This document shows, one piece after another, positions 1-10,036 of a stretch of DNA of 64,000 bases; positions within the stretch are counted from its first letter, which is position 1, and each line of letters opens with the position of its first letter. The notes under the pieces were generated by a model. The model made no database searches. It was given only the letters and a program-made list of their open reading frames with translations, and was not told where the DNA came from. The stretch is from Roseococcus pinisoli. GTDB lineage: Bacteria > Pseudomonadota > Alphaproteobacteria > Acetobacterales > Acetobacteraceae. Position numbers and translations under genes: made by a program. Location of the stretch: the NCBI RefSeq assembly GCF_018413645.1, contig NZ_JAHCDA010000003.1:546969-610968 (forward strand), written 5' to 3'.

Positions 1-1962
1 AAGATTTCGCCCGAGGTGCTCGTCTCGATCAACCAGATCGACGACCCGAGCAAGCTGGCCGACACCATCGCCAGCCACCTCTCCATCAAGATCCCCGAGA
101 AGCAGGAACTGCTGGAGATCGCCTCCGTCGGCGGCCGGCTCGAGCGCATCTTCGCCCATATGGAAGGCGAGATGAGCGTGCTCCAGGTGGAGAAGCGCAT
201 CCGCAGCCGCGTGAAGCGGCAGATGGAGAAGACCCAGCGCGAGTACTACCTCAACGAGCAGATGAAGGCGATCCAGAAGGAGCTGGGCGAGGGCGAGGAC
301 GGCAAGGACGAGGCCGCCGAGCTCGAGCAGCGGATCAAGACGACCAAGCTCTCGAAGGAAGCGCGCGAAAAGGCACTGGGCGAGCTGAAGAAGCTCCGCA
401 CCATGTCGCCCATGTCCGCCGAGGCGACGGTCGTGCGCAACTACCTCGACTGGATCCTGTCGATCCCCTGGAAGAAGCGCAGCAAGGTCCGCAACGACAT
501 CAATGCCGCCCAGGAGGTCCTCGACGCCGATCACTACGGGCTCGAGAAGGTCAAGGAGCGGATCATCGAGTACCTGGCGGTGCAGTCGCGCAGCCAGAAG
601 ATCCGCGGACCGATCCTGTGCCTCGTCGGCCCGCCGGGCGTCGGCAAGACCTCGCTCGGCAAGTCGATCGCGAAGGCGACGGGCCGCAACTTCGTGCGCA
701 TGTCGCTCGGCGGCGTGCGGGACGAGGCCGAGGTGCGTGGCCACCGGCGGACCTATATCGGCTCCATGCCGGGCAAGGTCGTGCAGGGCATGAAGAAGGC
801 GAAGACCTCGAACCCGCTCTTCCTGCTGGACGAGATCGACAAGCTCGGCGCCGATTGGCGCGGCGACCCGTCGAGCGCGCTGCTGGAGGTGCTGGACCCC
901 GAGCAGAACTCGACCTTCGCCGACCACTACCTGGAGGTGGATTACGATCTCTCGGACGTGATGTTCGTCACGACCGCGAACTCGCTGCGCATGCCCCAGC
1001 CCCTGCTGGACCGCATGGAGATCATCCGCATCCCCGGTTACACCGAGGACGAGAAGGTGCAGATCGCCAAGCGCCATCTGTTCGCCAAGGTCGCCGAGGC
1101 CAATGGGCTCAAGGCGGGCGAGTGGTCGCTGGCCGATGACGCGCTGCTCGACCTCGTGCGCTACTACACGCGTGAGGCCGGCGTTCGTAACCTCGAGCGC
1201 GAGCTCGGCGGAATCGCGCGCAAGGCGGTGAAGGAGATCGTCTCCAAGAAGGCGAAGAAAGTCGCCGTCACGGTCAAGAACCTCGAGAAGTATGCGGGCA
1301 TCAAGAAGTTCCGCTACGGCGAGGCCGAGACCGAGGACATGGTCGGCGTCGTGACCGGCCTGGCCTGGACGGAGGTGGGCGGCGAGATCCTGACCATCGA
1401 GAGCGTGATCGTGCCCGGCAAGGGCAACATCAAGCCGACCGGCCAGCTGGGCGACGTGATGAAGGAAAGCGTGAGTGCTGCGCTGTCCTACGTCCGGTCG
1501 CGCTCGATCACCTTCGGCGTGAAGCCGACGCTGTTCGAGAAGCGCGACATCCACGTGCACGTGCCGGAAGGTGCTACTCCGAAGGACGGGCCCTCGGCCG
1601 GCGTCGCGATGGCGACCTCGATCGTCAGCGTGCTCACCGGCATTCCGGTGCGGCGCGACGTGGCGATGACCGGTGAAATCACGCTGCGCGGCCGCGTGCT
1701 GCCGATCGGTGGGTTGAAGGAGAAGCTGCTCGCGGCCCTCCGGGCGGGGATCAAGACGGTCTTCATCCCGAAGGACAACGAGAAGGACCTGGCCGACATC
1801 CCGGACAGCGTGAAGAAGGCGCTGAAGATCGTGGCGGTCAGTCATGTGGATCAGGTGATCAGCGAGGCGCTGGTGCGCCCGCCGGAGCCGATCACCTGGG
1901 TCGAGCCGGAAGAGGCGCCGATTCCGCCGCCGGGTTCGGAGACGGCCGTTCGCCCGCACTGA
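1..1962 (+). CDS. lon: Lon ATP-dependent protease, C-terminal part (5' end outside window)
   Basis: The reading frame is open from base 1, so the N-terminal substrate-binding domain is cut by the window edge; about 653 residues remain of a protein usually near 800. In order there is a coiled-coil helical region, an AAA+ module with Walker A GPPGVGKT (about residues 210-217) and Walker B FLLDEID, then the S16 protease domain with the catalytic Ser in DGPSAG (codon 1594-1596) and the partner Lys in GLKEKLLAA (codon 1723-1725). Lon degrades misfolded and regulatory proteins in the cytoplasm, and in alphaproteobacteria it takes part in cell-cycle control. The order lon-hupB is common in this class. 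All catalytic residues in view are intact. Confidence 0.97.
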   Translation, partial: KISPEVLVSINQIDDPSKLADTIASHLSIKIPEKQELLEIASVGGRLERIFAHMEGEMSVLQVEKRIRSRVKRQMEKTQREYYLNEQMKAIQKELGEGEDGKDEAAELEQRIKTTKLSKEAREKALGELKKLRTMSPMSAEATVVRNYLDWILSIPWKKRSKVRNDINAAQEVLDADHYGLEKVKERIIEYLAVQSRSQKIRGPILCLVGPPGVGKTSLGKSIAKATGRNFVRMSLGGVRDEAEVRGHRRTYIGSMPGKVVQGMKKAKTSNPLFLLDEIDKLGADWRGDPSSALLEVLDPEQNSTFADHYLEVDYDLSDVMFVTTANSLRMPQPLLDRMEIIRIPGYTEDEKVQIAKRHLFAKVAEANGLKAGEWSLADDALLDLVRYYTREAGVRNLERELGGIARKAVKEIVSKKAKKVAVTVKNLEKYAGIKKFRYGEAETEDMVGVVTGLAWTEVGGEILTIESVIVPGKGNIKPTGQLGDVMKESVSAALSYVRSRSITFGVKPTLFEKRDIHVHVPEGATPKDGPSAGVAMATSIVSVLTGIPVRRDVAMTGEITLRGRVLPIGGLKEKLLAALRAGIKTVFIPKDNEKDLADIPDSVKKALKIVAVSHVDQVISEALVRPPEPITWVEPEEAPIPPPGSETAVRPH

Positions 1963-1991
1963 GGGCGAGAAATATCGAGCCCGATCCTGGC

Positions 1992-2177
1992 GAATCCGGG
2001 GATAGGGCATCGAATCGGGAAGGGGGCGTGGCGGTTGCGGCGCCCCTTTGCATATCAAGGGTTTGCGCAGGTCATCCCCAGAAAACCCAGAGTTTCCGCC
2101 ACGAATCGGGCGATGGCGTGATTGACGCCCCGGAAAACCGGCCCTTAGTGTCCGCCATCGATCACGGCAGTGGAATC
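1992..2177. promoter_or_regulatory. Cluster of four GANTC sites upstream of hupB
   Basis: GAATC occurs at 1992, 2012, 2103 and 2173. The first three sit in near-identical contexts (CGAATCCGG, CGAATCGGG, CGAATCGGG). GANTC is the target of the alphaproteobacterial cell-cycle methylase CcrM, and methylated sites can recruit GcrA. At this base composition roughly half a site would be expected in this span. A regulatory role is inference; the lon-hupB gap otherwise shows only the promoter candidate at 2122-2150. Confidence 0.45.
2122..2150 (+). promoter_or_regulatory. Candidate sigma70 promoter for hupB
   Basis: A TTGACG -35 element (2122-2127), a 17-base spacer and a weak TTAGTG -10 (2145-2150) lie about 70 bases before the hupB ATG. 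The -35 is close to consensus, the -10 is poor. One GANTC site lies directly upstream and one between the -10 and the gene. Confidence 0.35.
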
Positions 2178-2218
2178 GGTCCGCTCGCCATTGGGTCAGT
2201 TCGGAAAGGGGCCATCCC

Positions 2219-2491
2219 ATGAACAAGCAGGATCTCGTTGCCGTCGTCGCGGAGGCTGGTGAGCTGTCGAAGGCGAAGGCCGGCGACATTCTCGATTCCG
2301 TGTTCGAGGCGATCACCAAGGCCCTGAAGAAGAAGCAGGAGGTTCGCCTCGTGGGCTTCGGCACGTTCAGCACGAGCCGCCGCAAGGCCGGCAAGGGCCG
2401 CAATCCGCGCACCGGCGAGGAGATCAAGATCCCCGCGTCGACGACCGTGCGTTTCAAGGCCGGCAAGGGCCTCAAGGACGCCGTGAACTAA
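2219..2491 (+). CDS. hupB: DNA-binding protein HU
   Basis: A 90-residue HU/IHF-family histone-like protein that bends and compacts DNA as a dimer. It has the full family pattern: an N-terminal helical dimerisation part, the GFGTF turn near residue 47, the RNPRTGE beta-arm that enters the minor groove, and a Lys-rich C-terminal end. Length is exactly typical. The ATG is preceded by AAAGGGG. It follows lon, as in many alphaproteobacteria, and has its own 256-base upstream region with a promoter candidate and GANTC sites. A separate HU alpha or IHF identity is less likely because of the synteny with lon. Confidence 0.97.
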   Translation: MNKQDLVAVVAEAGELSKAKAGDILDSVFEAITKALKKKQEVRLVGFGTFSTSRRKAGKGRNPRTGEEIKIPASTTVRFKAGKGLKDAVN

Positions 2492-2516
2492 GCGCCTAAC
2501 TTCGCGCATCGTTCTG

Positions 2517-2584
2517 CAGCAGCCACTCTCCGGCGTCCTGAGCCCCCACATGGCGGCTCAGGACCTTCGGAAGGGTGGCTGCTG
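2517..2584. repeat. Long nested inverted repeat downstream of hupB
   Basis: The outer arms CAGCAGCCAC (2517-2526) and GTGGCTGCTG (2575-2584) pair perfectly over 10 bp. The inner arms TCCTGAGCC (2536-2544) and GGCTCAGGA (2555-2563) pair over 9 bp, with partial pairing between them. No T-run follows on either strand, so it is not a standard intrinsic terminator. It may shape the 3' end of hupB mRNA. The rest of the 257-base hupB-tRNA gap shows nothing else I can name. Confidence 0.6.
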
Positions 2585-2748
2585 ATCCAGCCGCCTAGGC
2601 CGCCGCGTTCCATGTAGGCTGCGCGTTGCTGGATGCAGCTATGTCGAGACGGGGTGGTCGCGCCGATTGCTGGCGACGGCAGCCATCTTTCGATAGATAT
2701 CTCGCGGCCTTCGGGCGGTGGGAAAGGCTTTTCCGCCGGTGGCGGGAA

Positions 2749-2823
2749 GGGCGCTTAGCTCAGAGGTAGAGCGCCTGCTTTACACGCAGGATGTCGGCGG
2801 TTCGACCCCGTCAGCGCCCACCA
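2749..2823 (+). tRNA. tRNA-Val (anticodon UAC)
   Basis: The acceptor arms GGGCGCT (2749-2755) and AGCGCCC (2813-2819) pair perfectly, followed by discriminator A and an encoded CCA (2821-2823). The D-arm contains TAGCTCAGAGGTAGAGC, the T-loop contains GGTTCGACCCC. The anticodon stem CCTGC/GCAGG encloses the loop TTTACAC, giving anticodon TAC, which reads Val GUA (and by wobble other GUN codons). Confidence 0.96.
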
Positions 2824-2891
2824 CGCATTTTCTTCTCGGACCCTCGTTGACAGGTTCGGGAGGGGGCCTTAAACGCCCTTTCAACATCTTA

Positions 2892-2968
<77 letters not shown>

Positions 2969-3020
2969 GATGCCTTCCATTACATTGCTGGTACTTGAAG
3001 CCCTGCCGGGCGGGGTTCTG

Positions 3021-3038
3021 CCTCGCTGAGCGGGGTTT
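3021..3038 (+). terminator. Weak terminator-like hairpin after tRNA-Asp
   Basis: CCTCG (3021-3025), loop CTGAG, CGGGG (3031-3035), then TTT. The stem is only 5 bp with a wobble pair, so this is a tentative terminator for the tRNA transcript. The 290-base tRNA-nuoA gap also holds a CCCAGG/CCTGGG hairpin (3100-3116). I find no convincing promoter boxes for nuoA. Confidence 0.3.
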
Positions 3039-3258
3039 TCGCTTGGGTTCGCGCGCCCCTTCGAGCGCCTCTCGCGTATTGCGAACGATTCTCAAAAACC
3101 CCAGGAAATCCCTGGGCCTCACGGCGGTTTAAGATGGCCCCCCTATGGCGGGCGGGCGTGCCCTTGCTGTATGGTGCGCCGCGTCAGATGGGTGCCGGCG
3201 GCATCCGTCTGGCAGGCGCTCGTTCCGGGCGCGAGATTTGTTAACGCAAGGCCCGACG

Positions 3259-3627
3259 ATGACGCAGCCCCTGCTCGCCGAGTATTTTCCGATCCTCGTC
3301 TTCCTGGGTATCGCCGGTGGCATCGCGATCGCCATGGTGGGCGGAAGCATGCTGCTCGCGCGGCAGAAGCCGAATGCGGAGAAGCTTTCGGCCTATGAGT
3401 GCGGCTTCGCCCCCTTCGACGACACGCGCCGCCGCTTCGACGTCCGCTTCTACCTTGTCGCCATCCTGTTCATCATCTTCGACCTTGAGGTCGCCTTCCT
3501 GTTCCCCTGGGCTGTCACGCTCGGCGAGATCGGTTGGCTGGGCTTCGGTTCGATGATGGGCTTCCTCGGCGTGCTGACGGTCGGCTTCATCTACGAGTGG
3601 CGCAAAGGCGCCCTGGACTGGGAGTAA
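3259..3627 (+). CDS. nuoA: NADH-quinone oxidoreductase subunit A
   Basis: A 122-residue membrane subunit of complex I with three hydrophobic segments. It carries the family pattern [12 protein letters not shown] near residue 45 and a conserved FLFPWAV segment in the last third. Start ATG 3259 is chosen because the upstream extension of the frame is GC-rich non-family sequence and the resulting length matches NuoA (about 120 residues). NuoA lies at the junction of the quinone-binding site and the membrane arm. First gene of the 14-gene nuo operon; nuoB starts 4 bases after its stop. Confidence 0.97.
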   Translation: MTQPLLAEYFPILVFLGIAGGIAIAMVGGSMLLARQKPNAEKLSAYECGFAPFDDTRRRFDVRFYLVAILFIIFDLEVAFLFPWAVTLGEIGWLGFGSMMGFLGVLTVGFIYEWRKGALDWE

Positions 3628-3631
3628 GCCC

Positions 3632-4177
3632 ATGAGCGATCTGGCCTGGAACCGCGAGGCGGCTCCCCCGGGAGCCCAGCAGGACGCGGTGTTGCGTGCC
3701 GTCACTGGCGAGATAGAGGAAAAGGGCTTCGTCGTCGCCAACCTCGACAAGGTGGTGAACTGGGCGCGGACCGGCAGCCTCTGGCCGATGACCTTCGGTC
3801 TCGCCTGCTGCGCCGTGCCGATGATCCACGCCTATATGGCGCGCTACGATCTCGACCGCTTTGGCATCATCCCGCGCGGCTCGCCGCGTCAGTCGGATGT
3901 GATGATCGTGGCCGGTACGCTGACCAACAAGATGGCCCCCGCGCTGCGCAAGGTCTACGACCAGATGTCGGAGCCGCGCTGGGTCATCTCCATGGGCAGC
4001 TGCGCCAATGGCGGCGGCTACTACCACTACAGCTACAGCGTGGTGCGCGGTTGCGATCGAATCGTACCTGTCGACATCTACGTGCCCGGATGCCCGCCGA
4101 CGGCCGAGGCGCTCGTCTATGGCATCCTCCAGCTGCAACGGAAGATTCGCCGGACGGGGACCATCCTCCGTGGTTGA
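3632..4177 (+). CDS. nuoB: NADH-quinone oxidoreductase subunit B (cluster N2)
   Basis: A 181-residue peripheral-arm subunit that holds the terminal [4Fe-4S] cluster N2, which passes electrons to quinone. Cluster ligands are visible: the tandem Cys59-Cys60 in GLACCAVPM, Cys124 in [11 protein letters not shown] and Cys154 in VPGCPPT. The N-terminal 35 residues are variable, as usual for alphaproteobacteria. Its last codons overlap the GTG of nuoC by 8 bases, so the two are probably translationally coupled. Confidence 0.98.
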   Translation: MSDLAWNREAAPPGAQQDAVLRAVTGEIEEKGFVVANLDKVVNWARTGSLWPMTFGLACCAVPMIHAYMARYDLDRFGIIPRGSPRQSDVMIVAGTLTNKMAPALRKVYDQMSEPRWVISMGSCANGGGYYHYSYSVVRGCDRIVPVDIYVPGCPPTAEALVYGILQLQRKIRRTGTILRG

Positions 4178-4817
4178 TGTCCTCGAGAGCGAAATCCGCG
4201 CGGTCCTCGCTGATCGCCTTCCGGTGGAGTTCGGCCGCGCCCGCTATGGCGCCGAGCTCGTGCTCCATACGACTCGTGATTCGCTGCTGCCGCTCATGCT
4301 GGCGCTGCGCGACTCGCCCGCTCTCGACTTCGCGCAGCTCATGGATGTCTGCGGCGTCGACTGGCCCGAGCGTCCGGAACGATTCGATGTCGTCTACAAT
4401 CTGCTCTCGCTGACGCGGAACGAGCGGGTCACCGTCATCGTGCCGACGGACGAGGCGCAGCCGGTGCCGAGCGTGGCGCCGATCTGGCCGACGGCCACCT
4501 GGTTCGAGCGCGAGACCTGGGACATGTACGGCGTCGTCTTCGCCGGCCTCGCCGACCTGCGCCGCCTGCTGACGGATTACGGTTTCGAAGGCCATCCGCT
4601 GCGCAAGGACTTCCCGCTCACCGGCTATGTCGAGGTTCGCTACGACGAAGAGGCCGGCCGCGTGGTGCAGGAGCCCGTGAAGCTGACACAGGATTTCCGC
4701 TCCTTCGATTTCATGAGCCCGTGGGAGGCCATGACCTCGCTGCCGGGTGACGAGAAGGTGCATCTCAACCGGCTCCCGCCGCCGGAGCCCGCCCAGACGG
4801 AAGGGGACAAGCCGTGA
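4170..4817 (+). CDS. nuoC: NADH-quinone oxidoreductase subunit C
   Basis: A 215-residue 30-kDa-type subunit of the complex I connecting arm. GTG 4170 is preferred: it overlaps the end of nuoB, and the frame upstream reads as low-complexity Ala/Thr that is only a shadow of nuoB. The family signature [16 protein letters not shown] and [14 protein letters not shown] is present. nuoC and nuoD are separate genes here, unlike the fused nuoCD of E. coli. Its stop overlaps the GTG of nuoD (GTGA), which implies coupling. Confidence 0.96.
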   Translation: MVDVLESEIRAVLADRLPVEFGRARYGAELVLHTTRDSLLPLMLALRDSPALDFAQLMDVCGVDWPERPERFDVVYNLLSLTRNERVTVIVPTDEAQPVPSVAPIWPTATWFERETWDMYGVVFAGLADLRRLLTDYGFEGHPLRKDFPLTGYVEVRYDEEAGRVVQEPVKLTQDFRSFDFMSPWEAMTSLPGDEKVHLNRLPPPEPAQTEGDKP

Positions 4818-6073
4818 GCGCCCTCAGCCCGACCGAAGACCTGACGCCTGATCTCAGCCCGACCGGCCCTGACGAGGCCGATCCGCCGCGCCGCATCGTC
4901 GAGGTGGACAGCCACACCATCAACTTCGGCCCGCAGCACCCTGCGGCGCACGGCGTGCTGCGCCTCATCCTGGAGATGAAGGGCGAGGTGGTGGAGCGCG
5001 CCGATCCGCATATCGGCCTGCTGCATCGCGGCACCGAGAAGCTGATCGAGTACAAGACCTATCTGCAGGCGCTACCGTATTTCGATCGGCTCGACTACGT
5101 GTCGCCCATGTGCATGGAGCATTCCTTCGCGCTCGGCACGGAGCGGCTGCTCGGCATCACGCAGGACATCCCGGAGCGCGCGCAGTACATCCGCGTGCTG
5201 TTCGCCGAGATCACGCGCATCGCGAATCACCTGCTGAACATCACGACCTACGCGCTGGATTGCGGCGCCATCACGCCGTCCCTCTGGGGCTTCGAGCAGC
5301 GCGAGCATATCCTCGAGATGTACGAGATGACCTCGGGCAGCCACTACCACGCCAATTACTTCCGGCCCGGTGGCGTCGCGAAGGATATCCCGGCGGCGCT
5401 GCCGGCGAAGATCGAAGCCTGGATGGCGCAGTTCCCGAAGTTCCTCGAGGAACTCGAGACGCTGCTCACCGAGAACCGCATCTTCAAGCAGCGCACTGTC
5501 GATATCGGCGTGATGTCCGCCGAGCAGGCGATGGCCTGGGGCTTCTCGGGTCCGTGCCTGCGTGCCTCTGGCGTCGCCTGGGACCTGCGCAAGTCGCAGC
5601 CCTACGACGTCTATGAGCGGATGGAGTTCGACGTTCCCGTCGGCCGCAACGGCGACTGCTACGACCGCTACCTGGTCCGCATGCAGGAGATGCGCCAGTC
5701 GATGCGCATCATCCGCCAGTGCCTGGACCAGATGAAGCCGGGGCCGATCAAGATCCTGGACAACAAGATCGTGCCGCCGAAGCGCGGGACGATGAAGCGC
5801 TCGATGGAAGCGCTGATCCATCACTTCAAGCTTTACACCGAGGGCTATCACGTGCCGGCGGGCAGCACCTACACCGTGACCGAGGCCCCGAAGGGCGAGT
5901 TCGGCGTCTATCTCGTCGCCGACGGGACCAACAAGCCGTATCGCTGCAAGATCCGCGCCCCGGGCTACGCGCATCTCCAGGCCGCCGAGGCCCTCAGCAA
6001 GGGCCACATGCTGGCCGACGCGGTGGCCATCATCGGCAGCCTCGACATCGTCTTCGGGGAGATCGACCGGTGA
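4814..6073 (+). CDS. nuoD: NADH-quinone oxidoreductase subunit D
   Basis: A 419-residue 49-kDa-type subunit that forms much of the quinone pocket with NuoB. Characteristic segments are [15 protein letters not shown] near residue 36, [12 protein letters not shown] near residue 57 and the C-terminal DIVFGEIDR. The first 25 residues are a variable Pro/Asp-rich extension. Start is GTG 4814, overlapping the nuoC stop; its own TGA overlaps the GTG of nuoE at 6070. No cluster ligands are expected in this subunit. Confidence 0.97.
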   Translation: MSALSPTEDLTPDLSPTGPDEADPPRRIVEVDSHTINFGPQHPAAHGVLRLILEMKGEVVERADPHIGLLHRGTEKLIEYKTYLQALPYFDRLDYVSPMCMEHSFALGTERLLGITQDIPERAQYIRVLFAEITRIANHLLNITTYALDCGAITPSLWGFEQREHILEMYEMTSGSHYHANYFRPGGVAKDIPAALPAKIEAWMAQFPKFLEELETLLTENRIFKQRTVDIGVMSAEQAMAWGFSGPCLRASGVAWDLRKSQPYDVYERMEFDVPVGRNGDCYDRYLVRMQEMRQSMRIIRQCLDQMKPGPIKILDNKIVPPKRGTMKRSMEALIHHFKLYTEGYHVPAGSTYTVTEAPKGEFGVYLVADGTNKPYRCKIRAPGYAHLQAAEALSKGHMLADAVAIIGSLDIVFGEIDR

Positions 6074-6699
6074 GCGCGCCCCACGATCATCACGAGCACG
6101 TCGAACCCGCCTCCTTCGCCTTCGATGCGGATAGCGAGGCGCAGATCGCCAAGATCGTCGCGCGCTATCCCGAAGGCCGGCAGGCCAGCGCGGTGATCCC
6201 CGCGCTCTACATCGCGCAGAAGCAGATGGGCCGCCTGACGGGCAGCGCCTGGGTGCCGCGCATCGCGATGGATGCGGTGGCCGCGCGCCTCGGCATGGCG
6301 CCGATCCGCGTCTACGAGGTCGCGACCTTCTATTTCATGTTCAACACCAAGCCGATCGGCAAGTTCCACCTGCAGGTCTGCGGCACGACACCGTGCTGGC
6401 TGCGTGGATCGGACGACGTGCTGCGTGCCTGCAAGGATGCGGGCCATCTCAAGGGCTATGGCGATACGAGTCCGGACGGGCTTTTCACCATGACCGAGGT
6501 GGAGTGCCTGGGCGGCTGCGTGAACGCGCCGATCCTGCAGGTCGACGACGATTATTATGAGGACATGGACTACGAGAGCACGGTGAAGCTCCTCGAAGCG
6601 CTCAAGCGCGGCGAGCGGCCGAAGCCTGGCTCCGTGATCGGCCGGCAGACCAGCGCGCCCGAGGGCGGGCCGATGGTGCTGACCGGGTCGGAGGAATAG
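6070..6699 (+). CDS. nuoE: NADH-quinone oxidoreductase subunit E (cluster N1a)
   Basis: A 209-residue 24-kDa-type subunit. The thioredoxin-like C-terminal domain binds the [2Fe-2S] cluster N1a through CGTTPC and CLGGC (first pair near residues 103-108, second near 143-147). GTG 6070 is chosen because it overlaps the nuoD stop and gives a normal length; the frame runs further upstream only as a shadow of nuoD. The tail after the domain (about 35 residues, ending TGSEE) is longer than in E. coli, as is usual in alphaproteobacteria. Confidence 0.96.
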   Translation: MSAPHDHHEHVEPASFAFDADSEAQIAKIVARYPEGRQASAVIPALYIAQKQMGRLTGSAWVPRIAMDAVAARLGMAPIRVYEVATFYFMFNTKPIGKFHLQVCGTTPCWLRGSDDVLRACKDAGHLKGYGDTSPDGLFTMTEVECLGGCVNAPILQVDDDYYEDMDYESTVKLLEALKRGERPKPGSVIGRQTSAPEGGPMVLTGSEE

Positions 6700-6701
6700 T
6701 C

Positions 6702-8003
6702 ATGGCGCTTTCCGACAAGGACCGCATCTTCACCAACCTCTATGGCACGCAGCCGTGGAACCTGGCGGCCGCGCGCATGCGTGGCGACTGGGACGGCACG
6801 GCGGCCATCATGGCCAAGGGCCGAGACTGGGTGGTCGAGGAAATGAAGCAGTCCGGCCTGCGCGGCCGCGGCGGCGCGGGTTTCCCCACGGGCCTCAAGT
6901 GGTCCTTCATGCCGAAGGAGCGTCCGGCGGATGGCCGCCCGGTCTATCTCGTCGTGAACAGTGACGAATCCGAGCCGGGCACCTGCAAGGATCGCGACAT
7001 CCTGCGGCACGATCCGCACAAGCTGATCGAGGGCTGCCTGATCGCCGGCATGGCGATGGGCGCGACCGCCGGCTACATCTATTACCGCGGCGAGTACTTC
7101 AACGAAGGCAACATCCTTCAGGCCGCGATCGACGAGGCCTATGACGCCGGCCTGCTCGGCAAGAACGCGGCGGGCAGCGGCTACGACTTCGACCTCTACT
7201 CGCACCGCGGCGCCGGCGCCTATATCTGCGGCGAGGAGACGGCGCTCATCGAGAGCCTCGAGGGCAAGAAGGGCATGCCGCGGCTGAAGCCGCCATTCCC
7301 GGCCGCCGTCGGCCTCTATGGCTGCCCGACCACCGTGAACAACGTCGAGACGATCGCGGTGGTGCCGACCATCCTGCGGCGCGGCGCGGGCTGGTTTGCG
7401 GGCATCGGCCGGCCGAAGAACTCGGGCACGAAGATCTTCTGCCTGCAGGGTCACGTGAATAAGCCGTGCAACGTCGAGGCCGAGATGAGCATCCCGCTGC
7501 GGGAGCTCATCGACCGCTATGCCGGCGGCGTGCGCGGCGGCTGGGACAATCTGCTCGCGGTCATCCCGGGCGGCTCCTCCACGCCGATGATCCCGAAGAG
7601 CGTTTGCGATGACGTGCTCATGGATTTCGACGCGCTGCGTGAGCACAAGACGGGCCTCGGCACCGCCGGTGTGATCGTGATGGACAAGTCCACCGACCTC
7701 ATCAAGGCGATCCAGCGACTGTCGGCCTTCTACAAGCATGAGAGCTGCGGTCAGTGCACGCCCTGCCGCGAAGGCATGGGCTGGGTGAACCGCGTCATGA
7801 TGCGCATGGTCGAAGGCCGCGCCGAGATCGACGAGATCGACGTGCTGGAGCAGGTGACGCGCCAGATCGAGGGCCACACGATCTGCGCGCTCGCCGATGG
7901 CGGCGTCTGGCCGGTGCAGGGTCTCATCCGGCACTTCCGGCCGATGATGGAAGAGCGCATCGCGGCCTATAAGGCGGCGCATTTCCCGATGGCGGCGGAG
8001 TAA
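6702..8003 (+). CDS. nuoF: NADH-quinone oxidoreductase subunit F (NADH/FMN, cluster N3)
   Basis: A 433-residue 51-kDa-type subunit, the entry point for electrons from NADH. Visible are the Gly-rich NADH loop [16 protein letters not shown] near residue 53, the FMN-binding stretch with [15 protein letters not shown] near residue 178, and the [4Fe-4S] N3 ligands in [12 protein letters not shown] with the later Cys in HTICAL. It starts 2 bases after the nuoE stop. NuoE, NuoF and NuoG form the soluble NADH-dehydrogenase module. Confidence 0.98.
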   Translation: MALSDKDRIFTNLYGTQPWNLAAARMRGDWDGTAAIMAKGRDWVVEEMKQSGLRGRGGAGFPTGLKWSFMPKERPADGRPVYLVVNSDESEPGTCKDRDILRHDPHKLIEGCLIAGMAMGATAGYIYYRGEYFNEGNILQAAIDEAYDAGLLGKNAAGSGYDFDLYSHRGAGAYICGEETALIESLEGKKGMPRLKPPFPAAVGLYGCPTTVNNVETIAVVPTILRRGAGWFAGIGRPKNSGTKIFCLQGHVNKPCNVEAEMSIPLRELIDRYAGGVRGGWDNLLAVIPGGSSTPMIPKSVCDDVLMDFDALREHKTGLGTAGVIVMDKSTDLIKAIQRLSAFYKHESCGQCTPCREGMGWVNRVMMRMVEGRAEIDEIDVLEQVTRQIEGHTICALADGGVWPVQGLIRHFRPMMEERIAAYKAAHFPMAAE

Positions 8004-8007
8004 GGGC

Positions 8008-10032
8008 ATGGCCAAGGTCACCATCGACGGCATCGAGGTCGAGGTTCCGAACGGCGCCTCCGTGCTCCAGGCCTGCGAGGCCGCGGGCAAGGAAATCCCG
8101 CGGTTCTGCTACCACGAGCGCCTGTCCGTCGCCGGCAATTGCCGCATGTGCCTAGTCGAGGTCGAGAAGGCGCCGAAGCCGATCGCCTCCTGCGCCTATC
8201 CGGTCGCCGACGGCATGAAGGTCTTCACGGACACGCCGGTGGTGCGCAATGCGCGCCGCGGCGTGATGGAATTCCTGCTGATCAACCACCCGCTGGATTG
8301 CCCGATCTGCGACCAGGGCGGCGAGTGCGACCTGCAGGACCAAGCCGTTTCCTACGGCAAGGACGGCAGCCGCTACCGCGAAGAGAAGCGGTCGGTGAAG
8401 GACAAGTATGTCGGTCCGCTGATCAAGACGATCATGAACCGCTGCATCCACTGCACGCGCTGCATCCGCTTCTCGGCGGAAGTGGCGGGCACGCCGGAGA
8501 TGGGCGCGACCAACCGCGGCGAGAGCATGGAGGTCGGCACCTATATCGAGAAGGCGCTGACCAGTGAGCTGTCCGGCAACCTGATCGACCTCTGCCCCGT
8601 GGGCGCGCTGACCTCGCGGCCCTACGCCTTCGTCTCGCGCCCCTGGGAGCTGCGGAAGACGGACAGCGTGGACGTGCTGGACGCCACCGGTGCCGCGATC
8701 CGCGTCGACGTGCGCGGCGGCGAGGTGCTGCGCATCCTCCCGCGCAACAATGACGACGTGAATGAGGAATGGCTGGGCGATCGTTCCCGCTTCGCCTTCG
8801 ACGGCCTGAAGCGCAAGCGCCTCGACCGTCCCTGGGTTCGGCGCGACGGTAAGCTCGCGCCCGCGAGCTGGGCCGAGGCCTTCGGCGCCATCGTGCAGGG
8901 CGTTCGCGGCAAGACCATCGGCGCCATCGCCGGCGACACGGTCGAGGTGGAAAGCCTCTTCGCGCTGAAGGCGATGCTGGCGGCCATGGGCAGCACGAAC
9001 CTCGACTGCCGCCAGGACGGCGCGAAGATCGATACCTCGCGCCCCGACTACTACCTGTTCAACAGCGGCATCGCGGGCATCGACAAGGCCGATGCGATCG
9101 TCGTCATCGGCAGCAATCCGCGCGTCGAAGCGCCGGTGATCAATGCGCGCATCCGCAAGCGTTGGGCGCTGGGCGGCCTGCGCGTCGGCATGATCGGGCC
9201 TGAGGTCGACCTCACCTATCCGACCACGCGGCTCGGCGCCGGGCCGGGCGAGATTGCCCGGGCGGCGGAGTTCCTCTCGGGCGCCAAGAACCCGATGATC
9301 CTCCTCGGCCGTGGGGCGCTCGCGCGCGTCGACGGCGCGGCGGTGCTCGCGGCAGCCTGGGATCTGGCCAAGGCCAGCGGGGCGCTGCGTGAGGATTGGC
9401 ACGGCTTCAACGTGCTGCATCAGTTCGGCGGCCAGGTCGGCGCGCTGGATCTCGGCTTCGTGCCGGGGCAGGGCGGGCTCGACATGGCGGCGATGCTGGC
9501 GGGCGGCGTCGAGGCGCTGTGGCTGCTCGGCGCCGACGGCTTCGACGCGGCGCGCATCCCGGCCGATACCTTCGTGGTCTACCAGGGGCATCACGGCGAG
9601 GCCGCCGCGGCGCGGGCCGACGTGATCCTCCCCGGTGCGGCCTATACCGAGAAGGACGGGACCTGGGTCAACACCGAGGGGCGCGTGCAGCGCGGCCGCA
9701 TGGCCGTCACCCCGCCGGGCGAGGCCCGTGAGGATTGGCGCGTGATCCGCGCCGCCTCGCAGTTCCTCGGCGTCACGCTTCCCTTCGACACGCTGGACGC
9801 GCTGCGCGCCGAGATGACGGCGGCCCATCCGGTCTTCGGCCGGATCGACCAGGGACCGCTGCCCGGCTGCACCGATGATGCGAGCCCGGCGGGCGGCGTG
9901 CTCGGCGGTGCGTCGTTCGAACTTCCGATCCAGAACTACTGGCAGGTCGACCCGATCACGCGCGCCAGCGCGACGATGGCGGAATGCGCTTCGGTCTATC
10001 TGAACCCGCAACCCCTGCTGGCCGCGGAGTAA
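8008..10032 (+). CDS. nuoG: NADH-quinone oxidoreductase subunit G
   Basis: A 674-residue 75-kDa-type subunit. The N-terminal ferredoxin fold carries the [2Fe-2S] N1b ligands ([17 protein letters not shown]). The N5 His-Cys3 motif follows ([18 protein letters not shown]) and then N4 (CIHCTRC..CPVGAL). The remainder is a degenerate molybdopterin-oxidoreductase-like domain without molybdenum ligands. I see no extra Cys set for cluster N7. This length is usual in alphaproteobacteria and mitochondria, shorter than the roughly 900 residues of E. coli. Confidence 0.97.
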   Translation: MAKVTIDGIEVEVPNGASVLQACEAAGKEIPRFCYHERLSVAGNCRMCLVEVEKAPKPIASCAYPVADGMKVFTDTPVVRNARRGVMEFLLINHPLDCPICDQGGECDLQDQAVSYGKDGSRYREEKRSVKDKYVGPLIKTIMNRCIHCTRCIRFSAEVAGTPEMGATNRGESMEVGTYIEKALTSELSGNLIDLCPVGALTSRPYAFVSRPWELRKTDSVDVLDATGAAIRVDVRGGEVLRILPRNNDDVNEEWLGDRSRFAFDGLKRKRLDRPWVRRDGKLAPASWAEAFGAIVQGVRGKTIGAIAGDTVEVESLFALKAMLAAMGSTNLDCRQDGAKIDTSRPDYYLFNSGIAGIDKADAIVVIGSNPRVEAPVINARIRKRWALGGLRVGMIGPEVDLTYPTTRLGAGPGEIARAAEFLSGAKNPMILLGRGALARVDGAAVLAAAWDLAKASGALREDWHGFNVLHQFGGQVGALDLGFVPGQGGLDMAAMLAGGVEALWLLGADGFDAARIPADTFVVYQGHHGEAAAARADVILPGAAYTEKDGTWVNTEGRVQRGRMAVTPPGEAREDWRVIRAASQFLGVTLPFDTLDALRAEMTAAHPVFGRIDQGPLPGCTDDASPAGGVLGGASFELPIQNYWQVDPITRASATMAECASVYLNPQPLLAAE

Positions 10033-10036
10033 GCGC

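Noticed and set aside
3100-3116. CCCAGG/CCTGGG hairpin with a T-run on the minus strand upstream of nuoA
   Set aside because: It has terminator form only on the minus strand, where no gene precedes it; the stem is short, so I do not list it as a terminator.
3160-3200. TTGCTG as a nuoA promoter -35 box
   Set aside because: No acceptable -10 lies 16-18 bases downstream.
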